A DNA stretch of 64,000 nucleotides from Hetaerina americana (GCA_022747635.1 JAKTNV010000023.1:1367501-1431500), one strand, 5' to 3'. Counted from the stretch's first letter, positions 1 to 11,581 are shown. Made by a program: numbers and translations. The notes: generated by a model not told the origin, from the letters alone.

Positions 1-16
1 GTTTCTTAGTTGACAG

Positions 17-112
17 TACGAGGGTGGTCTGAAAAGTTTTCGACCTCAGAAAATTTCAGAAAAAATGCCTTGTATCTTTGTTAGGTCGGAAACTTTTCTG
101 ACCACCCTCGTA
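17..112. mobile_element. Mariner-type MITE with 28-bp inverted ends
   Basis: Two inverted ends, 19-46 and 83-110, match at 26 of 28 positions. The outer end begins CGAGGGTGGTCTGAAAAGTT. A TA dinucleotide sits immediately outside each end (17-18 and 111-112), as expected for a Tc1/mariner target duplication. The whole element is under 100 bp and has no coding capacity, so it is a miniature derivative. Its end resembles, but is not the same as, the end of the deleted mariner at 5831. Confidence 0.85.
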
Positions 113-149
113 TATACATTTGCAGGCGTGAATGTTGAAAGGATTGTTG

Positions 150-285
150 CACACCTCCGTGGGTATATGTTTGCATGGATGCATTGATTTTACATGTGGT
201 TTAGTTACCTTTCATGGGTGGTGACCTTACACCCCCCGCCACACGCCCTTTCGGCGGCTTACGGGGTATTATGTAGATGTAGATG
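150..285 (+). repeat. SINE-like repeat, family C, copy 1
   Basis: This stretch aligns over about 125 bp with the reverse complement of 52740-52862. Shared blocks include CCACACGCCCT, GGCGGCTT and GGGGTATTATG, and the copy ends in a short ATGTAG repeat. Two dispersed copies in opposite orientations with a simple-repeat tail suggest a SINE or a short 3' end of a non-LTR element. A similar ATGTAG run at 27110-27124 may be an isolated tail. Confidence 0.55.
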
Positions 286-3200
286 AATTTAGACCACACA
301 ATATCCACCACTTGTCCTTATTTAAATTCCCCGATTCGTATAAATGTGGATTTTTTTAATGACTCTACAATTACGTGCCCTCTTCATGGCTCAACAAAGT
401 GTTCTCGCCAGCACAACGCCCGTGAAATAATATTGCCCCCATAGCCATCCTGGACGGGACTGTGTCTGCCAAAAGGACAACATTTACTATCTCCCATGAC
501 GACAACTTGAACAAGGATGCGCTCGAAATGGCGCTCTTCAGTCAAATCGATAAATTTTCGATTTTCATTCCCGCCATCGACTGCTGAGAGATGCGAGAAT
601 CGCTTCGGCAGCTGGATGGAGTTCCCCGGGACTCTCATCCACCGCTATCAACTCGGACGGGGCATGGGTTAATCCTTTCCCGGTGCCACCGATCGGTTTT
701 CCAAGAAGTTCTGTCAGTCCGAAAACCGTACCGCTTGCGTTTTAGATTTTAGTAAGTTTATCTGCTCTCGGTAGATACGAGTTTTACGCGAGGAATTTTA
801 CTGCGCATGCATAAATGATTCGGCGTGAATAAACTCACCTGTTCGATATTAACCCATAATGTCCTCCATTCCATTGAAAATCATTTGAGGGATTGCGCCG
901 AGAGCATGCGCACTAGTATGGTTGAAACAATGGTAAGACAATCAACTGAATCTCAAAGCGTCTGTTTCATTGCACCTATGTATTCACGTGCCTTTTACTT
1001 TAACAATCCCAATAATACTTGTGCAAGCGTCATAATCAAGCAATATGATCAACTGGATGTTTTTATTAATGATTTTCTGTTGTTGTGCATGAATTCGGTT
1101 GGGTCGGTTGACGGAGGCTTCAAGGTCCATATCTGTTCAATATGTCGGGTCAAGTCCCGGACTTTCAGAAATTGAGCTCTTCTTTTTGTATTCTGTATCT
1201 AGGACATATGTATTTATAGTTCAGAGAAGGTAGGTTCAATTCCTTGCATTCGTATGCATTAAATCACCAGAGTAGTTTTCTGAGGACTCGCGGTTTCAGA
1301 AAGAGGTCCTTATGAATAAAAATCATTTAAATTAGTGCTCAGCATTATATTGTTCATTTCACCACTTTTCTTGCTCATCATCCACGAAACGAATGGCACG
1401 AATTACTGAATGCACGGGATTAAAAGTCGACTGCCGAGAGGAAATAAAATAGCATTAAATGAAATGAATAACTTTTCCGGCCCTATTTCCCGCTTTGTAA
1501 GCGGTCCGTCGAACTCATTACAGATATCCGTCGATATATCCATGGGGGAAAGAGGTCTTCTTGTGAGATAACATCCGAGCCCTCATTACTCAATGCTGTC
1601 AATTCACCCGGCGATAAATTTTTATGCCATAAAACATTATAAATGCCCATCAAAAGATGCCATTAAAGACAAGATGGCATTACGAAATTAGTGATGATAC
1701 TGCCGTCCATTCCCTCGTTGGCGTTATCTCCGAACATACTCGAGTCGACTGAGAGCACCATTTCCGACGACATGTTGTTTGGAGCCCCAACTTGGCAACT
1801 TTGTCGCATTCATAAACCGGACCACGCGCAACGTCCGGCTGGCCGAATGCCACCCGTAAAACAACGGGCTACAACCTCTCTCCGGCCGCCGATGCCCCGT
1901 CACCATCCCCACGCTCGCCTTTGACCGGCCCACGCGCTTGCTATCTCTTCGGCCGGGCGAACCTTTCAACCATCCCTCGAACGCGTTGCGGTGGCTTCGG
2001 GAGATAGTGAGAGACGGCTCTGAGCATTCGCCCCATGTCCACGCACGCAACCAACCTACCCTCACGCGGCTTCGTCCTCAATGGCTGCCATTGTCTGTTT
2101 TTATCACGCGCCCCCCACTCCTCCCCCCTTCTCCCCTCACGTGCACGTTCGGTGATCGGCGGCTGTCATTCTGCCCTCCACGCTCCTTTAACAAGATTCC
2201 AGCCCCTTTCAACCCAATGACCCCGTAGCGAGAGGGACATTAAAAAAAATTATTCGGATGATGTTCCGACGGAGTTAGAGAGAAGGGGCTCCTTTGTCAC
2301 GGGGGAATTGATACTTTCTGCTCTTTTTCTCCCACACGCAACGAAGTTTTCGAAATGACGGCCTCGATTTTTAATGGCCGCTGTGCTTCCCCCGCTGCCT
2401 CCCCCCCCCGCTCTCTCCAGCATCGCCGCTTTTGACGTGGGTCTCAAACCCCACACCGGGCGGTTTCAACGTTTTTGGGGCAATTAGAAAATTATGTCTC
2501 CATCGTAGACTCATCTCAGACATGGAAAACACATAACTATTGCCGCACAAATTATTTTCACCAAAAAAGTCAACAGTAAAATTGGTTTTAATGTTACTCG
2601 CGCCTCCTCTTCGTTTGAAGTCCCTATTTATATATCACATTTTCAGAAATTCTTTGGTTAATATAAAAGAAGAGTCGTCAAAATCGCCGAGTGAGGCATG
2701 GTCCAGAAAACTGTGGAAAACGCAGCTCTAGGGCGACTGAGCGAATCCCTCGCCGCAGTAGCCATCCCTTCAATGCCTCACCCCATTTGACACCTTTCAA
2801 ATGGGGTTTCATCTGAGCCGCCATTTTTGATTGCACTACCCCTATAAGCGAACACGTGCTCGTTGTATTCATTTGATTATTACCTTCATATATGATAGAG
2901 CGAAAGATCTTGGCTGCGATGGTCGCATGCTCTCGACAGAAGCTCACGAGCAAGAGGGCCGAGAGAAGGAGCGAAAACTTGGCTCACCGTCCGTCGAGCC
3001 TGGAGACCCTGAGAAGAAGTGAGAACGTCCACTAATAAGCCAAAGGAAGGGAGGTCGTCACCAGGAGGCCCGCAAGCACTCGGATGAGCACGGATGGGAA
3101 ACGGGATAAGGAAATGAAATCCGCGCGTTTATTCTCACTACGTGTACTATTCACCCACTGTTTGCAATGGTTTGGTGGGGCTAGTAAAAGACAATGGATT

Positions 3201-4080
3201 TACGTGGCTGCGTGGCAGTCATCATAACATATCATCACGAGGATAACGAGCCCCTAATGCATTGTGCTTGGGCAGAAATTACCCTTCTGATTGAATGGAT
3301 TGAATTAAAAAGCAGATTGGATATTTTATTCATATGGGTGTAGTGTTTTCCGCGCCGGATTACCTTGCCTCGCCGTCAGAAGGCAGACGACTGAGCATGA
3401 TGCCTGGTTCTCCCGTATTAGAAGGATCGGAAGATACGGAAAGGTCCCCAGGCAAATATTTTCAAATTTTTCTTTCCGTTACTTCTTTCCGTTGCTTCGG
3501 TCACATCTTCTCCAGAGTACCTGCAGCCCAGACGGCGAAGATGCTACGCGGCCTTCGTCGCATGATTATCGATTACGTTAGCGCAAAGCTAAGGGGTCCC
3601 GGCAACGACCACTTCATTCGTGGATTTTTCAATGGCCAAGTGGGTGCAAAAAAAGTTTCGGTGCAGTGCAGTTTCAGGCCGGCAATGATAGAAATTTTCC
3701 ATCCCGGCTCCAGTAATTGGGCTCATCCCCTTTTTCGTGTCTGCTCACGTACGCAGATGCAGATGTATAAGCTGAATAGCACAACAGCGACTAATAATTA
3801 CCACAGTTGGCAGTCAGTGTAACGGGCAATCAAAAGGAAAATGAACGCGTGAAAGAATGAATGAGGACTCAATGTATCATTTATGCCATCCGTGTTATCG
3901 CTTAGCTAAAGTCGATAACTAGACTACAGGATGATGACCGTGTGAAATGCGATATACTTGGAATTTTTCGCTATCAATCTATGTGTACGAGTGCTGATAA
4001 AAAATAAGCCTCTAAATTCATTCGTGAAAATGCAAGACAGCGTGCCTTCTCTCTTCATTGCCCTGATCCCGACTGAGACG
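286..4080. other. Unrecognised DNA, no supported gene
   Basis: I see no recognisable protein, RNA gene or repeat in this stretch. It contains moderately GC-rich patches, notably about 1800-2460, and small open frames such as 3334-3822 that show no known domain and are compatible with chance. Confidence 0.5.
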
Positions 4081-4330
4081 TACACAGGGTGTTTCAAATG
4101 CAATGGTAAACAATTAAAGAGGTATAGTATAAAATTTTAATATTTTTTCCTTTCTTATTATTGACCGAAACTTTCTTTAAAGGGCTATGAGAACACGAAA
4201 AAAAATGCAATTGCAATCATAAGAAAAAACTTGATTCCCTCCATATTTTACTTGGAAATTGGTAGCAGATGAGGTTTATTTTCTAATTATGTTTCGAGTT
4301 TTTAGTGAAATGATAGCAAATCAAGCAAAT

Positions 4331-4333
<3 letters not shown>

Positions 4334-4393
<60 letters not shown>
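4334..4393. repeat. (TA)n array
   Basis: An almost pure TA dinucleotide run ending just upstream of the SINE-A copy at 4425. Confidence 0.95.
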
Positions 4394-4401
<8 letters not shown>

Positions 4402-4424
4402 CTATATAAATATAAATACATAGT

Positions 4425-4698
4425 GGGTCGCGGTATTCCAATGGGCAGAAGTTTGGACTGCTGACCGGAGGGTCCCGGGTTCGATTCCCGGGCAAGGCGC
4501 CTGCAGCTCAACCCAAGTTATGTGATTTCTCGGGTACCAGGTCTTCCTGGGAAACCATGATCGGTACAAGGAAAGGAACTGGCCCCCCTACCCTGATGTG
4601 TGAATATTCACAGGCCGTCGGGCTTAGTACAGGGTGAACTCTACCATCACCTACCAAACCGACCTCCGGATTGATTACTGTGTTTATGGTTTCTATGG
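4425..4698 (+). repeat. tRNA-derived SINE, family A, copy 1
   Basis: The 5' part has a tRNA-like shape. A B-box type T-arm CCCGGGTTCGATTCCCGGG (4473-4491) has a perfect stem and is preceded by an A-box-like segment. The body continues to the TA array at 4700. The reverse complement of 36520-36790 aligns along the body, and 35346-35409 matches only the 3' part. Transcription would be by RNA polymerase III from the internal boxes. Confidence 0.75.

Positions 4699-4699
<1 letters not shown>

Positions 4700-4741
<42 letters not shown>
4700..4741. repeat. (TA)n array
   Basis: A pure TA run joining the 3' end of the SINE-A copy to fragments of the 457-bp repeat. It may be the SINE tail. Confidence 0.95.
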
Positions 4742-4742
<1 letters not shown>

Positions 4743-4890
4743 TCATATATACAGAAACAGATATAAGGAAAAGGGATAGGAACACACATAAAGGACGAAC
4801 ACAATAGAGGTGGGGAAGGCGGAATCGTATCTGTATCTGTTTCTGTATATATGAGTATTTATTCGCCGTTTGGCGGGATTTCGTGTTTGA

Positions 4891-4898
<8 letters not shown>
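4742..4898. repeat. 457-bp repeat, two inverted fragments
   Basis: 4742-4828 matches the minus orientation of the 457-bp repeat (compare 11838-11908). At about 4829 the sequence turns and reads in plus orientation up to 4898, ending in the TTCGCCGTTTGGCGGGATTT block and GTGTTTGAATGTG. Neither fragment includes the tRNA-like head. The head-to-head arrangement recurs at 11.6, 18.5 and 41.2 kb. Confidence 0.8.

Positions 4899-4963
<65 letters not shown>
4899..4963. repeat. (TA)n array
   Basis: A TA run between the 457-bp repeat fragment and the (ATT)n tail of the RTE-like element. Confidence 0.95.
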
Positions 4964-4966
<3 letters not shown>

Positions 4967-5074
4967 GTGTATTATTATTATTATTAAGTAATCTACCGGC
5001 TAAGGTAGGATTTTGGATGGACACAGCTTCTAAATAAATATTTAGTAATTCCTATGAAAACACAACATACTACT

Positions 5075-5726
5075 CTACATCAGGTCCCTCTTCATCCCCG
5101 AGTACCTTCTTCCTCCGTTCATCCCGCCCAACATCCCTATCCTGTTCCTTCCCTTTCCTCCTTTGCCCAACATTCTCCCCTCTATCACAGTCTTCATCAT
5201 CCCACTGCCGGTCAATACCCCCTTCCACTTTTCCTGCCTCCATAGGATTTCTCCCAACAAACCCCTCTCTTCAACCACCACACCAAGTACTTCCTCATTT
5301 GTTTTCTTCTCTGCCCATCTCACCTTTTCCATTCTTCTCCACACCCACATTTCAAAAGCCTCCAGCCTACGTCAATCCTCCTGCTTCAATGACCACGTTT
5401 CCGCTCCCTACATAGCTACGCTCCATATCAAAGTTTTTACGAGTCTTTTCTTAATATCCTCATTCAACGTCCCTGTCATCAACTCCCTCCTACTCGTGAA
5501 AGACTCTTTGCCTAGCGCATTTCTTCTCCTTACGTCCCTACAACTTTGACCGCGTTGGTCCAAAACACTTCCGAGATACGTAAACTATTCTACGTACTCT
5601 AGTTTTCACTCTCCTATTTTAATGTTTAGCTTTGCCTTTTTTTTCTAGAATATCGCATAACCTTTGTTTTATTAATATTGATTCTCATCCCATACCTTTC
5701 GCACTGAATTTCCAATTCACTCAGCA

Positions 5727-5732
<6 letters not shown>
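5075..5732 (-). pseudogene. RTE-like reverse transcriptase, C-terminal part (copy A)
   Basis: The minus strand encodes the region after the catalytic palm of the reverse transcriptase. Recognisable are EAFEMWVWRRMEKVRWAEKK and the following NEEVL block, a thumb/C-terminal signature common in RTE-like elements. The coding frame is interrupted. The upstream part of the same gene lies beyond the 3.25-kb insert, at 8984-10283. Copy B has the equivalent at 32156-32413. This is a dead fragment. Confidence 0.75.

Positions 5733-5810
<78 letters not shown>
5733..5810. repeat. (TA)n array at left edge of nested insert
   Basis: A TA run beginning exactly where copy A of the RTE-like element breaks. 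The following 18 bases (5811-5828, AAGGAGAGTGTTTGTTTG) resemble the A/T-rich 5' start of many Helitrons, but no clear TC terminus survives. Confidence 0.9.
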
Positions 5811-5828
5811 AAGGAGAGTGTTTGTTTG

Positions 5829-6585
5829 TACGAGGGTCATCCGGAAAGTAGTACCCGTTCGTGCCGCATGAAGTGCTGACGACGCGAGTAGCCGCTGGAC
5901 GAGGTCAGATAGCTTCAGTGGCTTGTCTGCCTTCTCTGAGCCAAGTTGCGTGACGCTAGCATTGCCTGTGTTGTTTCTGTGATTGTTTACAATGTTTAAA
6001 AAAATTGAGAACGCCGCCAGTTGTGAAGTGAGGGCAGTGATTAAATTCCTCAATGCAAGAAACGTTCGCCCATGTGATATTCATCGCCAATTAAAGGAGG
6101 TGTATGGAGACAATGTAATGGACGAGTCGTCTGTTCGGCGGTGGTGTCGCAACTTCAACATGGGGAGGGGGAACACACACGACGATGAGCGTTCGGGAAG
6201 ACCGTCTGTCATTACAGACCAACTGGTGAGCTCAGTTGACGAATTCGTGAGGAACGATCGGCGCGTCACAATTGATGACATCTGTGAGCATTTTCCCAAT
6301 GTTTCTCGAACAATTGTTCATGAAATTGTTAAACACCATCTGCATTATGCAAAAATTTGTGCAAGATGGGTCCCTCGCGTATCTCAATGAGCTGGCGGCG
6401 AAGGACTATGCAGTAGGAATACAGAAACTTGTCACACGTTATGACAAATGCCTTAATTTGCTTGGAGATTATGTTGAGAAGTAGTTTAAAGTATCCTCTT
6501 TCAAATAAAATTTTTTATGTTTGTTAATATTTACTTTTGTGTCTTTATTTCACGAACGGGTACTACTTTCCGGATGACCCTCGTA
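5829..6585. mobile_element. Internally deleted mariner with perfect 33-bp TIRs
   Basis: The ends 5831-5863 and 6551-6583 are exact reverse complements over 33 bp; the outer end starts CGAGGGTCATCCGGAAAGTA. TA duplications flank it at 5829-5830 and 6584-6585. At 753 bp it is far shorter than the roughly 1.3 kb of an autonomous mariner. The transposase gene inside keeps only its two ends. Perfect ends imply recent movement, possible only with transposase from another copy. It lies exactly at the 5' border of the surviving Helitron helicase. Confidence 0.93.
5983..6484 (+). pseudogene. Mariner transposase, catalytic core deleted
   Basis: The first 135 codons (5983-6390; the better start is the second Met at 5992) encode the N-terminal paired-type DNA-binding region. 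It includes SSVRRWCRNF, the DDERSGRP linker and the ICARWVPR motif that normally precedes the catalytic domain. A stop follows at once. In another frame, 6390-6484 encodes the normal mariner C-terminus ending CLNLLGDYVEK. The segment that would carry the three catalytic aspartates is missing. The product could at most bind element ends, and might act as a repressor; that is inference. Confidence 0.88.
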
Positions 6586-8708
6586 TGTATGTAATTTGTT
6601 TACTTTTTGCTGCCATAGAAACAGCATTTTTCCAACTATGCCAGCAGGATACTTTTGCAAGAACACTATTGTATTCAGAATTGCCAAGATATTATACGTG
6701 GAATACATCAAGGAAAGTCTTTTGTAGAAGAAAAATGGGCAACTTTGATCCTGAGAATAATATTTATTCATGTGACGCATTGGGCCGAGTCTACACAGTC
6801 CATCCTAACAACGCCGAATGTTATTTTTTAAGAATGCTTCTACTTACCATTAGAGGACCTCGCTCATTTGCCAAATTAAGAACGGTAAACGGAGAAATAT
6901 GTGAGACATTCAGAGAAGCTTGCCAGAATTTAGGGTTGCTAGAAGGAGATCAACACTGGGATGACTCACTGCGAGAGGCCAGTTTGATTTCTCTTCCAGG
7001 ACAAATCCGAATTTTGTTTGCCATCATAATAACCTCCTGTAATCCATCTAACCCAAAAACAATATGGGAAAAATATAAAGAATCAATGAGTGAGGATATA
7101 CTGGCTAAAGTTCGAAGTGAAAATCCTACATTGGATATTACGTTGAACTCCGACATTTTTAATAAAACTTTGATTATTTTGGAGGAAAAGTGTATCACCA
7201 TGGTTAACAAGACTTTAGTGGAACTCGGTCTTTTTGCACCTGTACAAGATCAACAGGGTGTATTTTATCCAGATTATATACGTGAAACTAGCTACAATGT
7301 CTTAGACTTAGAAGCATACATCGCGGATAAAAAGCCACTTCTTAATGAAGATCAGAAATTCGCGTACGAAACAATAATGGATCAAGTAGATAAACAAGAA
7401 GGAGGTATCATTTTTCTTGATACTGCTGGTGGCACGGGAAAAACATTTTTGATTAATTTAGTTCTCGCTGAAATCAGGGTTCATGGAGAAATTGCTCTAG
7501 CCGTTGCATCTTCAGGTATTGCAGCGACATTAATGGAAGGAGGAAGAACAGCCCACTCTGCCCTTAAGTTGCCCCTTAATATTTCCCGACAAGAAAATCC
7601 CACATGTCGTATAAATAAAACAAGCGGCCAGGCACAAGTTCTTATAGAATGTAAATTGATAGTATGGGATGAGTGTACGATGGCTCATAAAAAATCTCTT
7701 GAGGCCCTCAACGCAACACTTCAAGATCTTAGAGGAAACTGCAGTTTAATGGGAGGAGCTCTGGTACTCCTGTGTGGAGACTTCCGTCAAACTCTGCCTG
7801 TCATTCCAAAATCGACTCCAGCCGATGAAATTTATGCCTGTTTAAAACATTCTGTTCTATGGAATCATGTCCAAGAAATTAGCCTTAAACAAAACATGCG
7901 AATCCTCTTAAGAGATGGGAATGTTCAAAATTTTGCAAATAAACTTTTGGAGATTGGAGAAGATAGATTAGTTACTGAAGCATCTGGTATGATAAAATTG
8001 TCATCAGATTTATGTGTATCGGTGAAAACTGTCCGCGATATGATACGAGCAGTCTATCCTAACGTTAATCAAAATTATAAAAATTTAGAATGGTTGCGAG
8101 AAAGAGCCATTCTTGCTCCTAAGAACGATTATGTTAATGAAATTAACAAGGAGATACTAGCCATGCTGCCAGGAGACGTGATTGAATATAAATCGGTTGA
8201 TACCATAGTGGATGCTGACGAAGCCGTCAATTATCCAACGGAATTCCTAAATTCACTTGATCCAGCTGGATTGCCACAACATTGCCTAATACTTAAAGTA
8301 GGATCTCCAATCATTTTATTGCGAAATTTAGATCCACCAAAACTCTGCAATGGGACACGATTGTGTGTGACAAAATCAATGAAAAATATAATCCAGGCAG
8401 TCATTTTAACTGGAAAAGGTGAAATAATTTTTATTCCACGGATACCTCTAATCCCAACTGATCTTCCCTTCAACTTTAAAAGATTACAGTTTCCAGTCCG
8501 GCTAGCTTTTTCAATTACCATTGATAAATCACAGGGACAGTCTTTTAAGTTTTGTGGTTTTGATCTAAGATCGCCATGTTTTAGCCACGGGCAACTTTAT
8601 GTTGCTTGCTCCGGAGTAGGTTCGCCTAAAAATTTATATATTCTTTCTCCTGAATATGAAACAAAAAATGTAGTTTATAAACAGGTGTTAAATAAAAAAG
8701 ATTCTTAA
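6585..8708 (+). CDS. Helitron PIF1-family helicase domain, lacking Rep
   Basis: A 707-codon open frame encodes the SF1B (PIF1-like) helicase half of a Helitron Rep-helicase. The frame opens 16 codons earlier, inside the mariner terminal repeat, so I start at the first Met beyond it. Helitron similarity is clear from about 6627 (FFQLCQQDTFARTLLY). Counting from 6537, motifs are Walker A GGTGKT (298-303), Walker B VWDEC (376-380), motif III GDFRQ (414-418) and KSQGQS near 664. Motif VI reads YVACSGVGS, where the usual Arg after Ser is Gly, so the arginine finger seems lost. The full protein is usually about 1,400 residues, so half is gone. No internal stop is present. It probably cannot mobilise itself. 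Confidence 0.9.
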   Translation: MYVICLLFAAIETAFFQLCQQDTFARTLLYSELPRYYTWNTSRKVFCRRKMGNFDPENNIYSCDALGRVYTVHPNNAECYFLRMLLLTIRGPRSFAKLRTVNGEICETFREACQNLGLLEGDQHWDDSLREASLISLPGQIRILFAIIITSCNPSNPKTIWEKYKESMSEDILAKVRSENPTLDITLNSDIFNKTLIILEEKCITMVNKTLVELGLFAPVQDQQGVFYPDYIRETSYNVLDLEAYIADKKPLLNEDQKFAYETIMDQVDKQEGGIIFLDTAGGTGKTFLINLVLAEIRVHGEIALAVASSGIAATLMEGGRTAHSALKLPLNISRQENPTCRINKTSGQAQVLIECKLIVWDECTMAHKKSLEALNATLQDLRGNCSLMGGALVLLCGDFRQTLPVIPKSTPADEIYACLKHSVLWNHVQEISLKQNMRILLRDGNVQNFANKLLEIGEDRLVTEASGMIKLSSDLCVSVKTVRDMIRAVYPNVNQNYKNLEWLRERAILAPKNDYVNEINKEILAMLPGDVIEYKSVDTIVDADEAVNYPTEFLNSLDPAGLPQHCLILKVGSPIILLRNLDPPKLCNGTRLCVTKSMKNIIQAVILTGKGEIIFIPRIPLIPTDLPFNFKRLQFPVRLAFSITIDKSQGQSFKFCGFDLRSPCFSHGQLYVACSGVGSPKNLYILSPEYETKNVVYKQVLNKKDS

Positions 8709-8818
8709 ATTTGTATGAAGTAGTGTATTATTGTACTTTATAATTTGTTGTTTTCATTTATGTAGTATATTTATATTATTGTTTCTCCCTAACCCGTGCA
8801 AAGCCGGGCATTCAGCTA

Positions 8819-8819
<1 letters not shown>
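6586..8819 (+). mobile_element. Helitron, 5'-deleted, with intact 3' terminus
   Basis: It carries a long open helicase gene and a typical Helitron 3' end: a short hairpin followed by CTAG and then T, the insertion falling between A and T. The rolling-circle Rep domain that should precede the helicase is absent. The possible 5' tip lies on the other side of the mariner, at 5811-5828. It sits within TA repeats inside copy A of the RTE-like element. Confidence 0.88.
8793..8819 (+). other. Helitron 3' hairpin and CTAG end
   Basis: CCCG-T-GC-AAA-GC-CGGG at 8793-8808 folds into a 6-bp stem with one bulged T. It is followed after a few bases by CTAG (8816-8819) and then T. This is the usual Helitron 3' terminal signal, thought to stop rolling-circle transfer. 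Confidence 0.88.
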
Positions 8820-8905
<86 letters not shown>

Positions 8906-8979
8906 CATTTATATAAATATATATAAATATTTATATATATACACATATATAAATATATCTATATATATATATATATATT
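8820..8979. repeat. (TA)n array, interrupted
   Basis: About 160 bp of TA-rich repeat with a few substitutions, from the Helitron 3' end to the point where copy A of the RTE-like element resumes. Confidence 0.9.
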
Positions 8980-8983
8980 CCCT

Positions 8984-10283
8984 TGGCTGACTGACAAACT
9001 AAGGCTTGGTCCTCAGCAAACCTAACTGATTTTACGAAATCCCCGCCCACTTTCATTCCTACCTCCAGTTCTTCCCATGCCTCTTTAATCATTTCCTCTG
9101 AATACAAGTTGAACAGCAACTGGTATAATGGGTAACCCTGCCTTACACCTCTTCGTAACACTACCCATCCGGTCTCCCCGTTTCCCACCCGCACCTGAGC
9201 AGTCTGAGACATGTACAGGTTGCGGATAAGCCTCCTTTTCCTCCAATCTATTCCTATTTTCTGCAATATACTCATTAGTTTTTCCTAATTCACTCAATCA
9301 AACGCTCCTCCGAAATCTACGAAACAGGCAAACACCTCCTGGTTGCATGCTAAATTCATCTCGATTAATAATCTCATTATTGGCATCACTCGTACCTCTT
9401 CCCTTCCTAACCCAAACTGAACACCCCCTAAGTAATCATTTGCCCTACTCTAAATCCTTTTGCTTATGATCCTAAGATGAACTTTAGCTGCGTGGGATAT
9501 CAAACTTATTGTCCTGAAGTCCTCACATGATGTCTTTACCTTTTTCGGAATAGGAACTAAAACTGACCTTACAAAGTCTTCCGGCCAGATTACTTCCTCA
9601 TAAATACTACGGATCAGCCCATATACCCTCTTCCTCCCACATTTTCCTAAGTATTTTAACAGTTCTGCGGGAATGTTATCCACCCCCACGGCCTTATTTA
9701 GTTTCATCTCCCTTAATGCCCTTTCTATCTGATTGTCTAGTATGCCTGGACTTAAGCTGTCTTCCTCTACGCCATGTTCCTTTTCTATGTCTGACCTTGT
9801 TGGTCTAAGTTCTTTACTATGCAGTTCTTCTATGTATTCCTTCCATCTTCCTTGGATCTTTCCTGTGTCTACTATTATCTTACCCGCCTTATCTCTAACT
9901 GTTAGAATAGATCCTCCTTTATTACTTCCCGATAAAGATTTAACTTTGCTGTATAGCGCACCAATTTCACCCTTCATCTGCAAACTTTCCATATCCTCGC
10001 ACTGCGTCTTCCACCATGCTTCTTTTGCTTTATTTGTTGCCTGCCTCAATTTATTGTTTAATTCTTTGTACTTTATTTTGCCTAATTCTGTATTTACATT
10101 CTTCCATTTTCTCCGCTCATCCATCTTTGTAACCATCTCATCCGTGATCCATGGTTTCCTAGTCCTTTTAGCGTTAACGGTTCCAATAGTGTCTTTTGCG
10201 GCTTTAGACAACCCTTTTTTGATACTTTTCCATTTTTCTTTGATAGTACTTAGATCTTCACCATCCCCCATCATTTCCTCCAC
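8984..10283 (-). pseudogene. RTE-like reverse transcriptase, finger and palm region (copy A)
   Basis: Minus-strand frames encode most of the reverse transcriptase. 9450-10283 holds the N-terminal linker and early motifs, including NKAVGVDNIPAELLKYLG and the PIPKK block. 8984-9275 holds GVRQGYPLYQLLFNLY and the active-site region. There the expected FADDQAL reads FAEDQAL, replacing one catalytic Asp by Glu; copy B has FADDQAL. A frameshift near 9280-9450 separates the two parts. The gene is inactive. Confidence 0.82.
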
Positions 10284-10659
10284 CGCCTGTTTGTGCTCCT
10301 TCCTTTCAAACCATTTAAAGCTTCTACATTCTTTTTTCTAACCCGCCGTCCCTGCCTTATATTTTTGAAACGGACGCTACATTTCATAACAACTAAATTG
10401 TGGTCAGAGTCTGCATCCGCTCCCGGGAAGCTGTGCGAATTTATCACGCTGCTCCTAACATTGTGTCTAGCCAGAATATAATCTAGCTGATACCTCTCTG
10501 AGTCACCTGTCATTTTCCATGTATATCTGCGTCATTTGTGGTGTCTAAACCAAGTGTTGGTGATGACTAACCCCTATCTCCTGTAGAACTCAACTGCTTT
10601 CTCCCGGCGGTCATTCCTCGTGTCTACACCGTAGTCCTCGACCTCATAACCATCTTCCT

Positions 10660-11285
10660 TCATTCGCCTACCGTCGCATTGCAATCCCCCATCACTATCA
10701 AATATTTCCCTGCAGGAACACACTCGATTTTGTCCTCTAACCGATCGTATATCTTATCCACCTCTTCTTCCTTATGGTTGCTCGGTGGCATGTGTACCTG
10801 AATAATAACTAAGTTTGTCGGTTCTATCCGTAATAATCTATCCGTAGCTAGCGGTAAATTGACTACGCTTCTTCCTACCTCTTCATTTAATACTATGGCA
10901 ACCCCTCGTTGGCTCTCTTCCCCGCAGCTGTATATTATTCTATAATTATTACTCCAGTAATCCCCGCTATTCTTCCATCTCACCTCGCATAGACCTAAAA
11001 TATCTACACTTCCCCTTTCCATCTATCGCGTAACATTCTCCAATTCCCCTGTTCTCATCGTCCTGTAATCCATGTAATCATTGTCCTAACATTCCACCGT
11101 CCTATTCTAACTAATTTGGTCTTCTTTTCCTTCGTCTTCTGTCCTGCTGCTGCTGGTTTTCCCTTGCAAGGGTTTCGTGGGATGACGACCGCGGAAGCCT
11201 TCCCTCCCCCGCTGCTGGGCACGACACACGGCCGATTGGGCCGAGGCCCATAGTTGCTGGGACTCAAAATCTCTGTATTGTCCAT
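10660..11285 (-). pseudogene. RTE-like endonuclease domain (copy A)
   Basis: The minus strand encodes an exonuclease-endonuclease-phosphatase fold fragment. The segment starts with GRWNVRTM (around 11070-11100), continues with SVDILGLCEVRWKNSG (the metal-binding Glu region) and RGVAIVLNEEVGRSV, and ends with LIVMGDCNATVGE. It would nick target DNA to prime reverse transcription. It is broken into at least two frames and is non-functional. Confidence 0.78.
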
Positions 11286-11581
11286 CAGATTTATCTTGGG
11301 AATGATAATTGAGGTGGTTTCCCGTTGCCTTCCTTAATAGTGTTTTTAACGTGGTACCATCACTTATAGGCCGCACTTCTGGGGTCCGACGCCATCGGAG
11401 CCGCCTCACTGAGGAACAGACGCTGCGTGGACTACCTTTGGTCTGGCTCCTAACCTTCGACCTATCTGGCATGGGTAACTCTACCAGGATCAATTTTTAT
11501 TACTCCCGCCAGCACAGCTCTAGGGGTCATCGGAACGCACAAGCCCTTCACCACGTCAAGGTTCAAGGTTGTAGGCCGGGG

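Noticed and set aside
825..1175. 116-codon frame near the left end
   Set aside because: No domain, no start context, no neighbours; likely chance.
3334..3822. 162-codon open frame
   Set aside because: No recognisable domain and no neighbouring gene structure; length is compatible with chance.
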